Assembly (NCBI RefSeq): GCF_030915485.1
Contig: NZ_CP133266.1
Span: 558,001 to 622,000 of the forward strand
Length of the DNA stretch: 64,000 bases
Direction: 5' to 3'
From: Neobacillus sp. PS3-40
Lineage (GTDB): Bacteria; Bacillota; Bacilli; Bacillales; Cytobacillaceae
The notes beneath the pieces are model-generated. The model was not told the DNA's origin. It made no database searches and was given only the letters and a program-made list of their open reading frames with translations. The translations under genes were made by a program, and so were the position numbers. This document shows positions 1 to 9,057 of this stretch, piece after piece; positions within the stretch are counted from its first letter, which is position 1; each line of letters begins with the position of its first letter.

Positions 1-465
1 GGCTGAGGATCCGCTTGAAATAAAAGAATACATAGCTTCAAACCGATTTAAATCAATGTGATTGGCTTCTTTTTTCCATTTATCAATACTTCGATCATGG
101 AAAAGATAGATGATTCGTTTTAAATAATCCCCATTTCCATGATCTGAGATTAAAATCTTACACAGATCACCGTTTTCCGCAATATATTGGCAAATTTCAG
201 AAACCAAACCGTCGAAAACTCCAGTATCCAAAGAACGTTCTACCGCCTTTTTAATTTCCTCTGAAAACGATTCTTCAATACTAGATAACAAATCAAACTG
301 CGAGTTGTAGTGCATATAAAAGGTATTGCGGTTTATATCGGCATGTCTGCAAATTTCAGTTACCGTAATTTTGTTGATAGGGCGCTCAAGCATCAGCTCT
401 AATAAACTCTCTCTGAGTGCCATCTTAGTATATTTTACTCTCCGGTCCACTTTTTCCGTTTTCAT
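1..465 (-). CDS. TetR/AcrR-family transcriptional regulator (3' end cut by window edge)
   Basis: The reading frame is open from an ATG at 465 to the window edge, so 155 codons are visible and the C-terminus is missing. Residues 10-60 form a TetR-type helix-turn-helix (ITVTEICRHADINRNTFYMHY). The following helices resemble the C-terminal ligand-binding half of small TetR regulators. A strong AAAGGAGG sits just upstream of the ATG. The gene is divergent from the MMPL exporter at 813, and inverted repeats lie between the two. By analogy with many TetR/exporter pairs I infer that it represses the exporter and probably itself. The inducer cannot be read from sequence. Confidence 0.9.
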   Translation of the reverse strand, partial: MKTEKVDRRVKYTKMALRESLLELMLERPINKITVTEICRHADINRNTFYMHYNSQFDLLSSIEESFSEEIKKAVERSLDTGVFDGLVSEICQYIAENGDLCKILISDHGNGDYLKRIIYLFHDRSIDKWKKEANHIDLNRFEAMYSFISSGSSA

Positions 466-502
466 AAAGTCCTCCTTTTAAAAAAAATGAAGAAGTAAAC
501 GA

Positions 503-548
503 CAGTTCCTGTTATTTTGTTCGATAACAGACGTATTTTATCGAACTG
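503..548. promoter_or_regulatory. Candidate TetR operator region between regulator and MMPL exporter
   Basis: Three nested dyads are visible: CTGTTAT-N8-ATAACAG (509-530), TTCGATA-N12-TATCGAA (520-545) and CAGTTC/GAACTG (503-508, 543-548). They lie directly upstream of the -35 of the exporter promoter and in the 5' region of the divergent tetR. The position and symmetry fit a dimeric repressor site. Which dyad is the true site is not decidable here. Confidence 0.55.
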
Positions 549-552
549 CCTG

Positions 553-581
553 TTGATTATTTATCATGGTGTTAATATAAT
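553..581 (+). promoter_or_regulatory. Sigma-A-type promoter of the MMPL exporter
   Basis: TTGATT at 553-558, a 17-nt spacer and TATAAT at 576-581 form a near-consensus vegetative promoter reading toward the exporter. It would give a leader of about 220 nt, which contains a 9-codon ORF (664-693). Confidence 0.6.
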
Positions 582-663
582 TTAGAACTATGAATTAGGC
601 AACCCTTAGTTAACAAAGAAGAAAAAAAGAGTAATAGATATCGGGTTTTATGAGGACGAAAAC

Positions 664-693
664 ATGACAGACATTTCCGGCAACTTCAGTTGA
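664..693 (+). CDS. Possible 9-codon leader ORF (MTDISGNFS) in the exporter leader
   Basis: An ATG at 664 is preceded by GAGG with an 8-nt spacer and followed by nine codons and TGA. It lies in the long leader between the promoter and the MMPL gene. It could be a leader peptide, an upstream regulatory ORF or chance. No clear alternative hairpins were found around it. Confidence 0.2.
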   Translation: MTDISGNFS

Positions 694-812
694 ATATTAT
701 GATGCCCTTTTTGTATGGCCAACCACGTAACAAAAACTGAAAAGAAGATTGGAACAGTTTCTCGGGCTTTAAGTAAAGGTTTTTGAAAAATATGTAAACG
801 GAGGAATACAAC

Positions 813-3800
813 ATGAGAATGATCATAAAAAGCCGGTGGGCTATTTTCTCAATATGGCTCATCGCAACTATATTACTTACATTATTCCAGCCAGACATCA
901 ATGCAATACTTCGGCAAAAAGGACTGCAAGCATTAAATGACGACAGCCCCTCAGTAAAGGCAGATCATATCTTAAAAAAGATGGATTCTACTAAAGGCAC
1001 GAATGACCTTATTGTTTTTTATGACAAAGATAAAATTTCTAAAGAAGAAATGGACAAAATCGGTAATGCCTTAAAAGGAGTTCGTGACAGTGGCACAGAG
1101 CTTGGTATTTCAGACATTATAGATCCCTTCAGTATGCCAGATGCAAAAAGTTCTTTAGTTTCTAAAGATGGTACAACACTTCTAGTTAGCTATAAGCTTG
1201 AAAGGAAATCAAGAGAAATTGATGCTATCAAAAAAGAATTTGATAGCAAACTCAAGAATGTTCCTGTGAAATACTACCTTAGCGGTGAAGATTTTATCAA
1301 TAATGATTATTTGAAGGCATCTCAAACCGGCGTTGAAAAGAGTGCTGCATTGACAGTTTTATTTATTTTAGTAGTTCTTGTACTTGCGTTTAGGTCGGTC
1401 GTTACCCCTTTGATATCCTTAGTAGCTGTTGCCTTTTCCTATCTTTGTTCAATGGGAATTGCAGCTCAATTAATTGATAAGGCTGGATTTCCAATAACAA
1501 ATCTTACCCAAATGTTGCTAGTACTTATCCTCTTTGGAATAGGTACTGATTATAATATCCTTCTTTTTAATCGATTTAAGGAAGAACTATCCCATGGTCA
1601 TTCTATAGACGAATCAATTGTAACCACCTATAAAACTGCAGGTAAAACAATTACATATAGTATACTTACTGTATTTATTGCTTTCCTGGCTCTCGCTTTT
1701 TCCGAATCACCAATTTACAGGTCCGGTATTGTTGTAGTAATCGGTGCAACCATTTTATTACTTGAAATTTTAACCCTAACACCTTTTATCATGAAGGTTT
1801 TAGGTAAAAAACTATTTTGGCCATCTAAAAATGTTGGTGGTCATAAGGAAAACAAGTTCTGGGGTAAAACATCCTTCTTTGCAACAAAGCATCCGATTCT
1901 ATCAATCGCAGTGATCCTTTTGATCATAGGACCAATGGTGTATTTACATCAGGAAAAGCTAAATTTTGATACCATTAAAGAACTTGGAAACTCCTATCCT
2001 TCTTCTAAAGGTATTAATTTAATTGCTGACCATTTTGGTAAAGGCCAGGCAATGCCTGCTACTGTTGTTATTGAAAATAGTAATGCTCTTGAAAATAATG
2101 ATTCTCTTGCTGTAATTGAAAACCTAACTGAAAGGCTTAAGAGTATTAAGGGAGTCAAACAGGTATCTTCGGCAACACAACCTCTTGGTAAGCAAATTGA
2201 TGGTTTTTACATCGACAGTCAAATGGGATCCGTTACGGATGGCATATCAAAAACTCAAAATGGTGTCGATCAGATACACAATGGATTGAAACTTGCTCAA
2301 GAAAGATTTGGATCAGCAGACTTTTCTAAGGTCAATCAAATGGTTGACGGTACTGCAAAGCTTCAAAATGGTATGGGTGCCTTAACCAATGGATTAAAGC
2401 AAATCCAAGCGGGAATCGGTGATAGTTCTAGTAATCCACAAACAATTAGTACCGGTATAGCCACGATACAAACAAATCTTTCAAAGATGAGCAGCGGAGT
2501 AGCCGTTTTAGCTGATAACTATGGAAAGATGCAGGCTGGTTATAAAGAGATGGGTGCCCACTACCAAGAAGCGGCACAGGCCCTTCTAGGTGTAAAAAAT
2601 GCACTGTCACAAATGCAAATAATGGTGAATGCTTTAGGCAACAGTTATTCAAATTCCAAAAATGACCCTAATTTTCTAGCATTAAAGAATACTATAGATC
2701 AGGTATCATCTTCGTTGATTCAAATTACACCTGAAGGAATAAAAACACTAAATAATAATTATAATGCTGTAACTGCTGGTTATGATACAGCAAATAAAAA
2801 TCTGCTAAGTATGAGCAGTGGCTTATCACAAATGGCTGATGGGTTGAAGAAACTCGAAGATGGGCTTGGTAAAACATCCACAGGAATCGGTACAATCGTA
2901 ACGAATATGAATCATGTAACCAATGGACTTGGTCAGATGAAAACAGGTCAAGAGCAGCTTGTAGCTGGCCTAAATGGATTCAGTACATTTGGACATAAGC
3001 TATCAGATGTAAATGGCGGGTTAAAGAAAATTTCTGACGGACTAGGACAAACGAATGGTTTCTTAACACAGCTTAATACAAATAAAACCTTCTTTATTCC
3101 TAAGGAAGCGTTGACCGACAAAAACTTTAAAAAAGCTTTAGATATGTTTATGTCCAGCGATAGAAAAATCACAAAGATGACGATTATTTTGAATGCCGAT
3201 CCTTATTCAGAGGATGCCTTGAATACGATAGAAAAAATAAATAAAACTGTTTCTAATGGACTAAAAGGTACTGAGCTTTCACATGCAAAATTTGGAGTAT
3301 CAGGACCAAGTGCCACAACAAATGATATGAATAATGTATTGTCTCGGGATTTAAATAAAACAACAGTCATTGTCATTATAGGCGTATTGCTTGTACTGTT
3401 CTTTGTCATTAGATCCTTCTGGACACCGGTTTTCATAACAGCATCCCTTGTAGGAGCTTACTATGCAGCCATGTTTATCACAAACTTTATTTTCTTAAGT
3501 TTGCAGGGCCTTGAAGGAATTACTTCCTTCGTTCCATTCTTCTCCTTCATTATTATCGTCGCCTTGGGAGTAGACTACAGTATATTCTTAATGATGCGCT
3601 TTAAAGAATATCCTCATTTGTCGCCAAAAGAGGCAATCGTTTTGGCTTCAAGAAATATCGGTGGTGTGATCATATCAGCAGTTATCATACTTGGAGGAAC
3701 ATTCGCAACACTGATACCTTCCGGATTACTCATTTTATTTGAATTGGCCACAGCAGTGATTACAGGGTTAGTAGTGCTTTGCTTTATACTACTTCCAGTC

Positions 3801-3896
3801 TTCTTGCCAGCGATGATTGCCCTTCCAGATGCTCTTGCAAATTTATTTTCTGGAAAAAGGATTGAAGACGTAAGTTTAGAGGAAAAAATAGTTTAA
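813..3896 (+). CDS. MMPL-family (RND superfamily) membrane exporter, 1027 aa
   Basis: This is a large RND-superfamily membrane protein. It has an N-terminal membrane helix, a first extracytoplasmic domain, a block of five helices near residues 175-335 and a long extracytoplasmic segment (about 440-800). That segment is rich in repeated Q-x-G-x-x-Q/N-GL units typical of Firmicute MMPL proteins. A second five-helix block near residues 850-1000 follows. GTDYN (near 243) and GVDYS (near 920) are the Asp-containing helix-4 motifs used for proton coupling. The start is supported by GGAGG upstream. A TetR regulator is divergent, and a hairpin terminator follows. Substrates of such pumps include lipids, peptides and antibiotics; none can be assigned here. 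Confidence 0.93.
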   Translation: MRMIIKSRWAIFSIWLIATILLTLFQPDINAILRQKGLQALNDDSPSVKADHILKKMDSTKGTNDLIVFYDKDKISKEEMDKIGNALKGVRDSGTELGISDIIDPFSMPDAKSSLVSKDGTTLLVSYKLERKSREIDAIKKEFDSKLKNVPVKYYLSGEDFINNDYLKASQTGVEKSAALTVLFILVVLVLAFRSVVTPLISLVAVAFSYLCSMGIAAQLIDKAGFPITNLTQMLLVLILFGIGTDYNILLFNRFKEELSHGHSIDESIVTTYKTAGKTITYSILTVFIAFLALAFSESPIYRSGIVVVIGATILLLEILTLTPFIMKVLGKKLFWPSKNVGGHKENKFWGKTSFFATKHPILSIAVILLIIGPMVYLHQEKLNFDTIKELGNSYPSSKGINLIADHFGKGQAMPATVVIENSNALENNDSLAVIENLTERLKSIKGVKQVSSATQPLGKQIDGFYIDSQMGSVTDGISKTQNGVDQIHNGLKLAQERFGSADFSKVNQMVDGTAKLQNGMGALTNGLKQIQAGIGDSSSNPQTISTGIATIQTNLSKMSSGVAVLADNYGKMQAGYKEMGAHYQEAAQALLGVKNALSQMQIMVNALGNSYSNSKNDPNFLALKNTIDQVSSSLIQITPEGIKTLNNNYNAVTAGYDTANKNLLSMSSGLSQMADGLKKLEDGLGKTSTGIGTIVTNMNHVTNGLGQMKTGQEQLVAGLNGFSTFGHKLSDVNGGLKKISDGLGQTNGFLTQLNTNKTFFIPKEALTDKNFKKALDMFMSSDRKITKMTIILNADPYSEDALNTIEKINKTVSNGLKGTELSHAKFGVSGPSATTNDMNNVLSRDLNKTTVIVIIGVLLVLFFVIRSFWTPVFITASLVGAYYAAMFITNFIFLSLQGLEGITSFVPFFSFIIIVALGVDYSIFLMMRFKEYPHLSPKEAIVLASRNIGGVIISAVIILGGTFATLIPSGLLILFELATAVITGLVVLCFILLPVFLPAMIALPDALANLFSGKRIEDVSLEEKIV

Positions 3897-3941
3897 GTGC
3901 AGTGCTAGACCACAAAAAATAGGTTTCGTGATTATCTTATT

Positions 3942-3994
3942 AAAAAGCCGACTCTCCTTCCAAAATTTTCGGAAAGAGTAACGGCTTTTTCTTT
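3942..3994 (+). terminator. Rho-independent terminator of the MMPL gene
   Basis: AAAAAGCCG pairs with CGGCTTTTT around an imperfect ACTCTCC/GGAAAGAGT inner stem, and a T-rich tail follows. Confidence 0.8.
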
Positions 3995-4204
3995 CCATTA
4001 GATCATTAAAAGGTCCTAGAATCATTTCAACCTTTTTAAATCTATCACCAAAATTCGAATTTCCTATTTGAAGGTTCGCTACCCGTTTATAAAAAAAGGT
4101 TGATTTTATTCACGCACTTTTCTTATTTTCTGCATACTTTCTGCAAAAGAATTCTATACTATTTTACTAGAGTGTTAGTAGTTGAAACCACGGGGAGGAT
4201 TATT

Positions 4205-4396
4205 ATGAAGAAGATAGTTGCTACATCTACTTTTATCTTAATGATGGCTTTTGGAGGATCCGTTTTTGCTTCTGGTTTAGATGTTGCTCATTGTGCTCAA
4301 ATGGACAATGGAAAAGGTGTATCTGAGTGTGCAATTGCGATGAACCATGGTGTTTCTGAATGTGCCACTTCGCTAGATTGCCCAATGGCAAAATAA
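4205..4396 (+). CDS. Small secreted Cys-rich protein of unknown function, 63 aa
   Basis: The ATG at 4205 follows GGGGAGG with good spacing. The first 22 residues form a signal peptide (positive start, hydrophobic core, FAS/G end). The mature part is about 40 residues with four cysteines, each preceded by His or Glu/Asp (AHCAQM, SECAIAMNHG, SECATS, DCPMAK). Three related C-A-(Q/I/T)-x modules give it an internally repetitive look, and its His, Cys and Met residues could bind metal. That is inference; I recognise no family. A structured repeat and then a terminator follow within about 140 nt. Confidence 0.7.
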   Translation: MKKIVATSTFILMMAFGGSVFASGLDVAHCAQMDNGKGVSECAIAMNHGVSECATSLDCPMAK

Positions 4397-4400
4397 AAAT

Positions 4401-4497
4401 AAAGAAAACTCGCCGATTGACGATCCCCAAAGGGCGATGATTAGGCGTAGTTGCCCTTATGCGCTAGCAGAATTTATGGATATAAATTAGGAATAGC
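4401..4497 (+). repeat. Dispersed structured repeat, about 99 bp, copy 1
   Basis: It begins AAAGAAAACTCGCCGATT and ends at AATAGCT. It contains two hairpins: AGGGCGA/TTGCCCT and AGAATTTAT/ATAAATT. The same sequence recurs at 8488, 42914-43004 (inverted), 47469-47734 (three tandem copies), and as decayed pieces at 6361, 19824 and 31787. This copy lies between the small secreted gene and its terminator. Confidence 0.85.
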
Positions 4498-4505
4498 TGA
4501 GAAAA

Positions 4506-4534
4506 GAAAAGGCGCTAAGGCGTCTTTTCTTTTT
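4506..4534 (+). terminator. Terminator after the small secreted gene
   Basis: AAAAGGCGC pairs with GCGTCTTTT (one G-T pair) around a TAAG loop, followed by a T run. Confidence 0.65.
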
Positions 4535-4686
4535 GTATCATTACTTTCTTTCGAAACACTCCTTTACATGATAAGTAGTAAAGCAACCGATAAATATTAA
4601 TGATAAACTCCTTTTTAAGGTTTTAAAACCTTGAATGGATACATAAAATGTACAAGTTCTTAACTTTACTTAGATGGTGTGATGGA

Positions 4687-5319
4687 ATGAGTATAAGTAT
4701 CCTATTAAGTTATATGTTTTTGGGATTAACTTTTGCAGCTCCAATGGGGCCAGTAAATTCTGTAAAATTAGATAAGGGAATTAAAAATGGGTTTTGGCAT
4801 GCATGGACTGTTGGTACTGGGGCTAGACTTGCAGATATTTTTTTCATGTCATTTGTATACTTTGGATTACTTCAAATTCTCAATATACCCGTTATAAAAA
4901 TATTCCTTTGGCTTTTTGGTTCCTTTGTTCTTCTATACACTGGTATTGAAAGTATTTTAAAGGCAAATCTTATTTCTCTACAACAAAGCAGAAAAAAAGA
5001 ATCAATTGTAAAGTGTTTTATTACCGGTTATTTTATGTCAATTACAAGCCCTTTAACTTTATTATTTTGGCTAGGCATTTATGGATCTGTTCTAGCAGAA
5101 ACAGCTGCAACAAACGGAAATCATTTTTTGATATTATATAGCAGTATGATCTTACTTGGATTAGCCTTTTGGGATATCTTTTTTGCTTTCTTAACGATCC
5201 AATTTCGGAAATATTTAAATTACAACCTTCTTATCGTCATTTCTCTAATTTCGGGATTTTCTCTGATTGGATTTGGAGTTTATTTTGGATATTTAGGAGT
5301 AAAGGCCCTATTCAGTTAA
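4687..5319 (+). CDS. LysE/RhtB-family amino-acid exporter
   Basis: A protein of 210 residues with six predicted membrane helices and the N-terminal LysE signature (APMGPVNSVKLDKGI, near residues 18-32), including the conserved PxGP turn. A second conserved stretch is SPLTLLFWLGI near residue 130. The family exports amino acids or related small molecules using the membrane potential. I chose the ATG at 4687 because family members begin about here; an in-frame ATG at 4648 would add 13 unlike residues. The gene appears to stand alone, and the substrate is unknown. Confidence 0.88.
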   Translation: MSISILLSYMFLGLTFAAPMGPVNSVKLDKGIKNGFWHAWTVGTGARLADIFFMSFVYFGLLQILNIPVIKIFLWLFGSFVLLYTGIESILKANLISLQQSRKKESIVKCFITGYFMSITSPLTLLFWLGIYGSVLAETAATNGNHFLILYSSMILLGLAFWDIFFAFLTIQFRKYLNYNLLIVISLISGFSLIGFGVYFGYLGVKALFS

Positions 5320-5423
5320 TTTTCATACTATGAAGCTCTTATTATTTTGATTCTGAATTCTTATCGTAATGATCTACACCTAATAAAAAGATGAAAATCA
5401 AACTAAAAGAAAAAGATTGCTAA

Positions 5424-5450
5424 CAAAAAAAGAACGGTAATTCACCGTCC
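5424..5450 (-). terminator. Terminator of the ferritin-like gene
   Basis: ACGGT-AATTC-ACCGT hairpin (434-448 of this kilobase). Read on the minus strand it is followed by a run of seven T. Confidence 0.65.
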
Positions 5451-5550
5451 ATATTTGCTGAAGATATATAGGTTTTTAAAAACGATTGTTGCCCGTTTTG
5501 AATATCCTTGAATCAGTTTTTCAATTAAAGTGCTATTTACATAAATATTA

Positions 5551-6300
5551 TTATTTCATTTTTTTGCTCTGTTGTAATAACTTCGATTCTCCACTCTTTT
5601 CCCATTTTTCAACTTGTTCAATTGCCTGCTGAACGGAATATTTATTCCCTACAAGAACTCCTGCAAGAATATACTCCTGAAATAAATGAGTTAAATTTAT
5701 TCCTTCATTAACTTCCTTCAAAGCATTTGTTACTAATGGTTGTAAATATTGTAGCCATTGATCAGGGATAGAGCTATCTGTCGTTGCTACATTTTGCTTA
5801 TGTTCACGACTAGTAGTAGTGGGCTCTGTTCGGTTTAATGTATATAAAAAGTTGTATTTTGAGGCATGCTTTATTTCATCTGTTATAATTTCAAATAATA
5901 CATCCCGGTGATGTTGCCTGTTTAACCCCTGATAAATAGTACGATATTTTTCGACTGCTTTCAGTTCACCAAACAATGCTTGTTTTATTCCATCTAAGTA
6001 GGAGCCTGGTTGAGCAAACTCTTCTCCGTTTTTACTCTTAACCTCTTTTCCAGTAAGTTCTTTATATAATTGCCTAAACAGTTTGTTATGTTTAACTTCA
6101 TCATCACGTATGGATGCAATAATGTCTTTTTCTTCTTGTGTAGGTGCTTGTGTAATCAGATACTCATAAAAAAGTTGATCTTCTCTTTCCCCTTGTACCG
6201 CTTCTTCGATCAAGATTATTGCTTGCTTTAAATTTCGATTAAAATCATTGTTACTATCTTCGTTGGTATTATCATTTTCTCCACTTATATAGCTGTTCAT
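5551..6300 (-). CDS. Ferritin-like (rubrerythrin-type di-iron) protein, 249 aa
   Basis: The N-terminal 150 residues have the four-helix di-iron pattern of rubrerythrin-like proteins: an early Glu in EEAVQGERED, then DDEVKHNKLF (E-x-x-H), a Glu in FGELKAVEKYR, and TDEIKHASKYN (E-x-x-H). A Ser/Thr-rich linker follows, then a C-terminal helical region (about 180-249) that I do not recognise. Proteins of this type bind two irons and act in peroxide or iron handling. Their exact role in bacilli is unclear. The rubredoxin-like Cys4 site of classical rubrerythrin is absent. RBS GGAGG is present; the gene is monocistronic. Confidence 0.8.
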   Translation of the reverse strand: MNSYISGENDNTNEDSNNDFNRNLKQAIILIEEAVQGEREDQLFYEYLITQAPTQEEKDIIASIRDDEVKHNKLFRQLYKELTGKEVKSKNGEEFAQPGSYLDGIKQALFGELKAVEKYRTIYQGLNRQHHRDVLFEIITDEIKHASKYNFLYTLNRTEPTTTSREHKQNVATTDSSIPDQWLQYLQPLVTNALKEVNEGINLTHLFQEYILAGVLVGNKYSVQQAIEQVEKWEKSGESKLLQQSKKMK

Positions 6301-6360
6301 AAAATACCTCCTAAAAAATTCTCAAAATTATCCTATGATTCATCACTAAAATAGTTGCGT

Positions 6361-6424
6361 GTCCGATGACAGAGGCATAGTTGTCCTGATACGCTTGCAG
6401 AATTCATGGATATAAATCTGATAA
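6361..6424 (+). repeat. Decayed copy of the ~99-bp structured repeat
   Basis: This stretch retains the GATGACAGAGGC core, the gcAGAATTCATGGATATAAAT hairpin half and the end, but lacks the first third. It lies between the ferritin-like gene (start) and the flotillin gene (end). Confidence 0.7.
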
Positions 6425-6427
6425 GTC

Positions 6428-6464
6428 AAAAAAACACACCCAAATTTTTATCCAAATGGGTGTG
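6428..6464 (-). terminator. Terminator of the nfeD-floT operon
   Basis: CACACCCA (6435-6442) pairs with TGGGTGTG (6457-6464); on the minus strand a run of seven T follows. Confidence 0.8.
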
Positions 6465-6514
6465 CTAATAGTTCTGATATTACAAAACCGATAGATTCAC
6501 TCTATGTTTTTTCT

Positions 6515-7915
6515 TTATTCCTTTTTTTCCCCTTTCTCAGCAAAGTTTTCGAGCATTTTAACTAGATTTACCCCCGTTAATGCCTCTACTGTTTCGGGTA
6601 ATTGGGCCATCAGATCTGTCACATACCCTGTAACTTTTCCTGCACCACCGCCCTTGTTTGATCCATTATCAATCACTACGAGTTTATCAGTTTGAGATAA
6701 TGGTTGAGCAATTGCTGCAGCAATTGCAGGGAATTGCCTGATCATCATTTCTGCAATCGCTGCTTCTCCGTATTTTTTCATGGCTTCTGCGATTTTGTCT
6801 TTCGCATCTGCTTCTGCAAGTCCTTTTGAACGAATAACTTCAGCTTGTGCATTTCCTTCTGCTCTTTCTGCATCCGCTTTTGCAAGACCCGCTAAGCGTA
6901 CTTTTTCTGCATCTGCTTTTGCTTGAGCTACAATTTGATATTGATTTCCTTCAGCTTGTTGTTCTTGAGCATAACGATTGGCATCTGCTTGCTTTTTGAC
7001 CGTTGCTTCTAGTTCTTTTTCACGTCTCGTGATTTCTTTTTGCTCAAGCTCAATTTTCTTTTCTCGTTCAACGATCATTATCTGCATTTCTTCTGCTTTT
7101 ACTTGCTGTAAGGATTTTGCCGTTTGAAGTTTATACGCTTGATCTGCTTCTGCCTGCTTAACATCTTGTTGCAGTTTAAATGCAGCTTTTTTTACTTCCA
7201 TTTCTTTATTGGCTTCGGCAATATTGGTATCCGCTACATAATCTGCTTTTTGTCCTTCCTCGCGCGCTTGTGCTTTGGCAATTTGTTGATCACGCATGAA
7301 ATTTGCTTCTGCAATCTCTGCGTCTTTAACAACTGAAGCAATTTGAGGTCGACCAAGAGCGTCTAAATATCCGTTATTGTCTCGTACATCCTTAATCGTA
7401 AATGAAACAATTTGTAAACCCATTTTATTTAAATCTGTGGCAGCTTGACTTTGAACTTCAGTGGCAAACTTATCACGGTTTTTATAGATTTCTTCCACTG
7501 TCATCGTTCCAAGAATAGCACGAAGGTGACCCTCCATGGTTTCTGTTGCTATCATTCGTAGTTCATCATCTGTTTTCCCTAGAAATTGTTCAGCAGCTGT
7601 CATGATTGACTCAGTATCCCCTTTGATTTTGATCTGAGCTACACCATTGACCATAACTGGTACACCTTGTTCCGTATACACTTCCGGGGTTTTAATATCA
7701 AGCGTATGCACTCTTAGTGAAAGGAACTGTTTTTGTTGGATAATCGGAATAACCAAAGCTCCTCCACCTTTTACGATTTTCATTCCTTCTTTTGTAGCCC
7801 CAGTAACAATCATAGCTTCATCTGCCCGTACAGGAACATACCAGTGCAAGACGATGAAAACAAGAGCAATCAATAGAAGAATGCCGATTACAGGAAATAG
7901 ATAAGACAAAGACAT
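6515..7915 (-). CDS. floT: Flotillin-like protein FloT (SPFH domain), 466 aa
   Basis: An N-terminal hydrophobic hairpin or helix (residues 5-25) precedes an SPFH/band-7 domain (about 30-210). A long Ala/Glu/Lys-rich coiled coil (about 215-390) then carries the typical repeated AEA/KAD units, followed by a Gly-rich end. B. subtilis FloT (YuaG) has the same layout at about 509 residues. Flotillins organise membrane microdomains that gather signalling and secretion proteins. The start has AGGAGG. The stop of the upstream nfeD gene abuts this start, the same yuaF-yuaG arrangement as in B. subtilis, so co-transcription is very likely. Confidence 0.95.
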   Translation of the reverse strand: MSLSYLFPVIGILLLIALVFIVLHWYVPVRADEAMIVTGATKEGMKIVKGGGALVIPIIQQKQFLSLRVHTLDIKTPEVYTEQGVPVMVNGVAQIKIKGDTESIMTAAEQFLGKTDDELRMIATETMEGHLRAILGTMTVEEIYKNRDKFATEVQSQAATDLNKMGLQIVSFTIKDVRDNNGYLDALGRPQIASVVKDAEIAEANFMRDQQIAKAQAREEGQKADYVADTNIAEANKEMEVKKAAFKLQQDVKQAEADQAYKLQTAKSLQQVKAEEMQIMIVEREKKIELEQKEITRREKELEATVKKQADANRYAQEQQAEGNQYQIVAQAKADAEKVRLAGLAKADAERAEGNAQAEVIRSKGLAEADAKDKIAEAMKKYGEAAIAEMMIRQFPAIAAAIAQPLSQTDKLVVIDNGSNKGGGAGKVTGYVTDLMAQLPETVEALTGVNLVKMLENFAEKGEKKE

Positions 7916-8431
7916 TTAGATTTCCTCCTTTAGTTTCTTTTCAATTTTAAAAACACCTTTTTGCACATCTACAATTCTTACTTTTTCTCCCGGTAACAAA
8001 GAGGACCCATCTGTAATAGCAGGGGCACTCATTCGGAAGCCTGCCTGGGTGTAGACAATTTCACCTTTTGAATGCTGTGATACTGTTGCCAAAACTTCTG
8101 CATCTTTACCAATCATTTCTTTTGAACCTTTGGCATTGCTTTTTTGGGCTTTTTGAAGAGGAATCATGACGAGAAAAATCAGTAAAGTGGACGAGACTAT
8201 TCCAATAAATATAGACAATAATGTAACTTCAAATGGCGGTAAATGAAACGTTTTTTCAAAAAAAAGTCCCATTGCACCAAACATTGTCACAAATGTAGCA
8301 ATAACGGAAGGGGATAAAAAAGGAATTTCTCCTTCGACATGGAAATCAGTGTGAAGTATTCCACCCAAAAGGAACGATGTAAAAATAAATATGCCTCCAA
8401 CCAAAAAACTAATTAAATAAATAGTATCCAT
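7916..8431 (-). CDS. NfeD-family membrane protein (YuaF-like)
   Basis: 171 residues: three or four membrane helices in the first 95 residues, then a C-terminal OB-fold of NfeD type (about 105-165; GKDAEVLATVSQHSKGEIVY, then LLPGEKVRIVDV). NfeD proteins accompany flotillins and are thought to work with them at membrane microdomains. First gene of the nfeD-floT operon, RBS AAAGGAGG. In B. subtilis this operon is under sigma-W; I do not see a clear sigma-W promoter (TGAAAC/CGTA) just upstream, where a structured repeat now lies. Confidence 0.92.
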   Translation of the reverse strand: MDTIYLISFLVGGIFIFTSFLLGGILHTDFHVEGEIPFLSPSVIATFVTMFGAMGLFFEKTFHLPPFEVTLLSIFIGIVSSTLLIFLVMIPLQKAQKSNAKGSKEMIGKDAEVLATVSQHSKGEIVYTQAGFRMSAPAITDGSSLLPGEKVRIVDVQKGVFKIEKKLKEEI

Positions 8432-8487
8432 TCACGCCCTCCTTTCGTGATAAAGAAATCTATAAATAATGGAAAAAGATAAAAATA

Positions 8488-8585
8488 AAGAAAACTCGCT
8501 GATTGGCCAGCCCCTAAGGGCGATGACAGAAGCGTAGTTGCCCTTATGCGCTAGCAGAATCTATGTATATAAATTCTGATTAGCT
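8488..8585 (+). repeat. Dispersed structured repeat, copy 2
   Basis: A nearly complete copy (AAAGAAAACTCGCTGATTGG to TTAGCT) with both hairpins retained. It lies upstream of nfeD on the opposite strand, close to where the nfeD promoter would be expected. Confidence 0.85.
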
Positions 8586-9057
8586 AAAAAAGAGTAATAG
8601 AAATTAATATTAGAAAAGGTTTGGATTCATTAACAATTAAACAGTTATAAATATCAACTAAAAATTGCCAAGTGCCAATACAAACGTTCAAAATAAACAA
8701 ATAAATGATTACTTATTGACCGACATAACTACTTTTACACATAAATATCCAATTATTTACTACATATTGATAAAATTATCATAACAGCATATTCCTTTTT
8801 ATACCATATTTAATTATCATACTACTTATGTAAGTTATACTGACAAGAAAAATGGTGCCGGAATACTGTATTTCTTTGCATTATTAGATGGTCTGGATTT
8901 TCAGTAAAACTGCTTTTTTCTTAGTTTCATAAAATATATAAGTTAATTGATTAAGTAAGCTAGTCTGTTAGGATATCTTTTCCCAATAACTCCTGAACAC
9001 ATAGGCATCTCTGCAAGTGAATACAATGTAATAAATCTTTTCACAAGGGGCGATGAG
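8586..9057. other. Intergenic stretch without recognised gene
   Basis: AT-rich sequence between the repeat and the oxidase gene. I see no ORF, riboswitch or convincing promoter, only the RBS AAGGGGCGATGAG in front of 9058. Confidence 0.5.
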
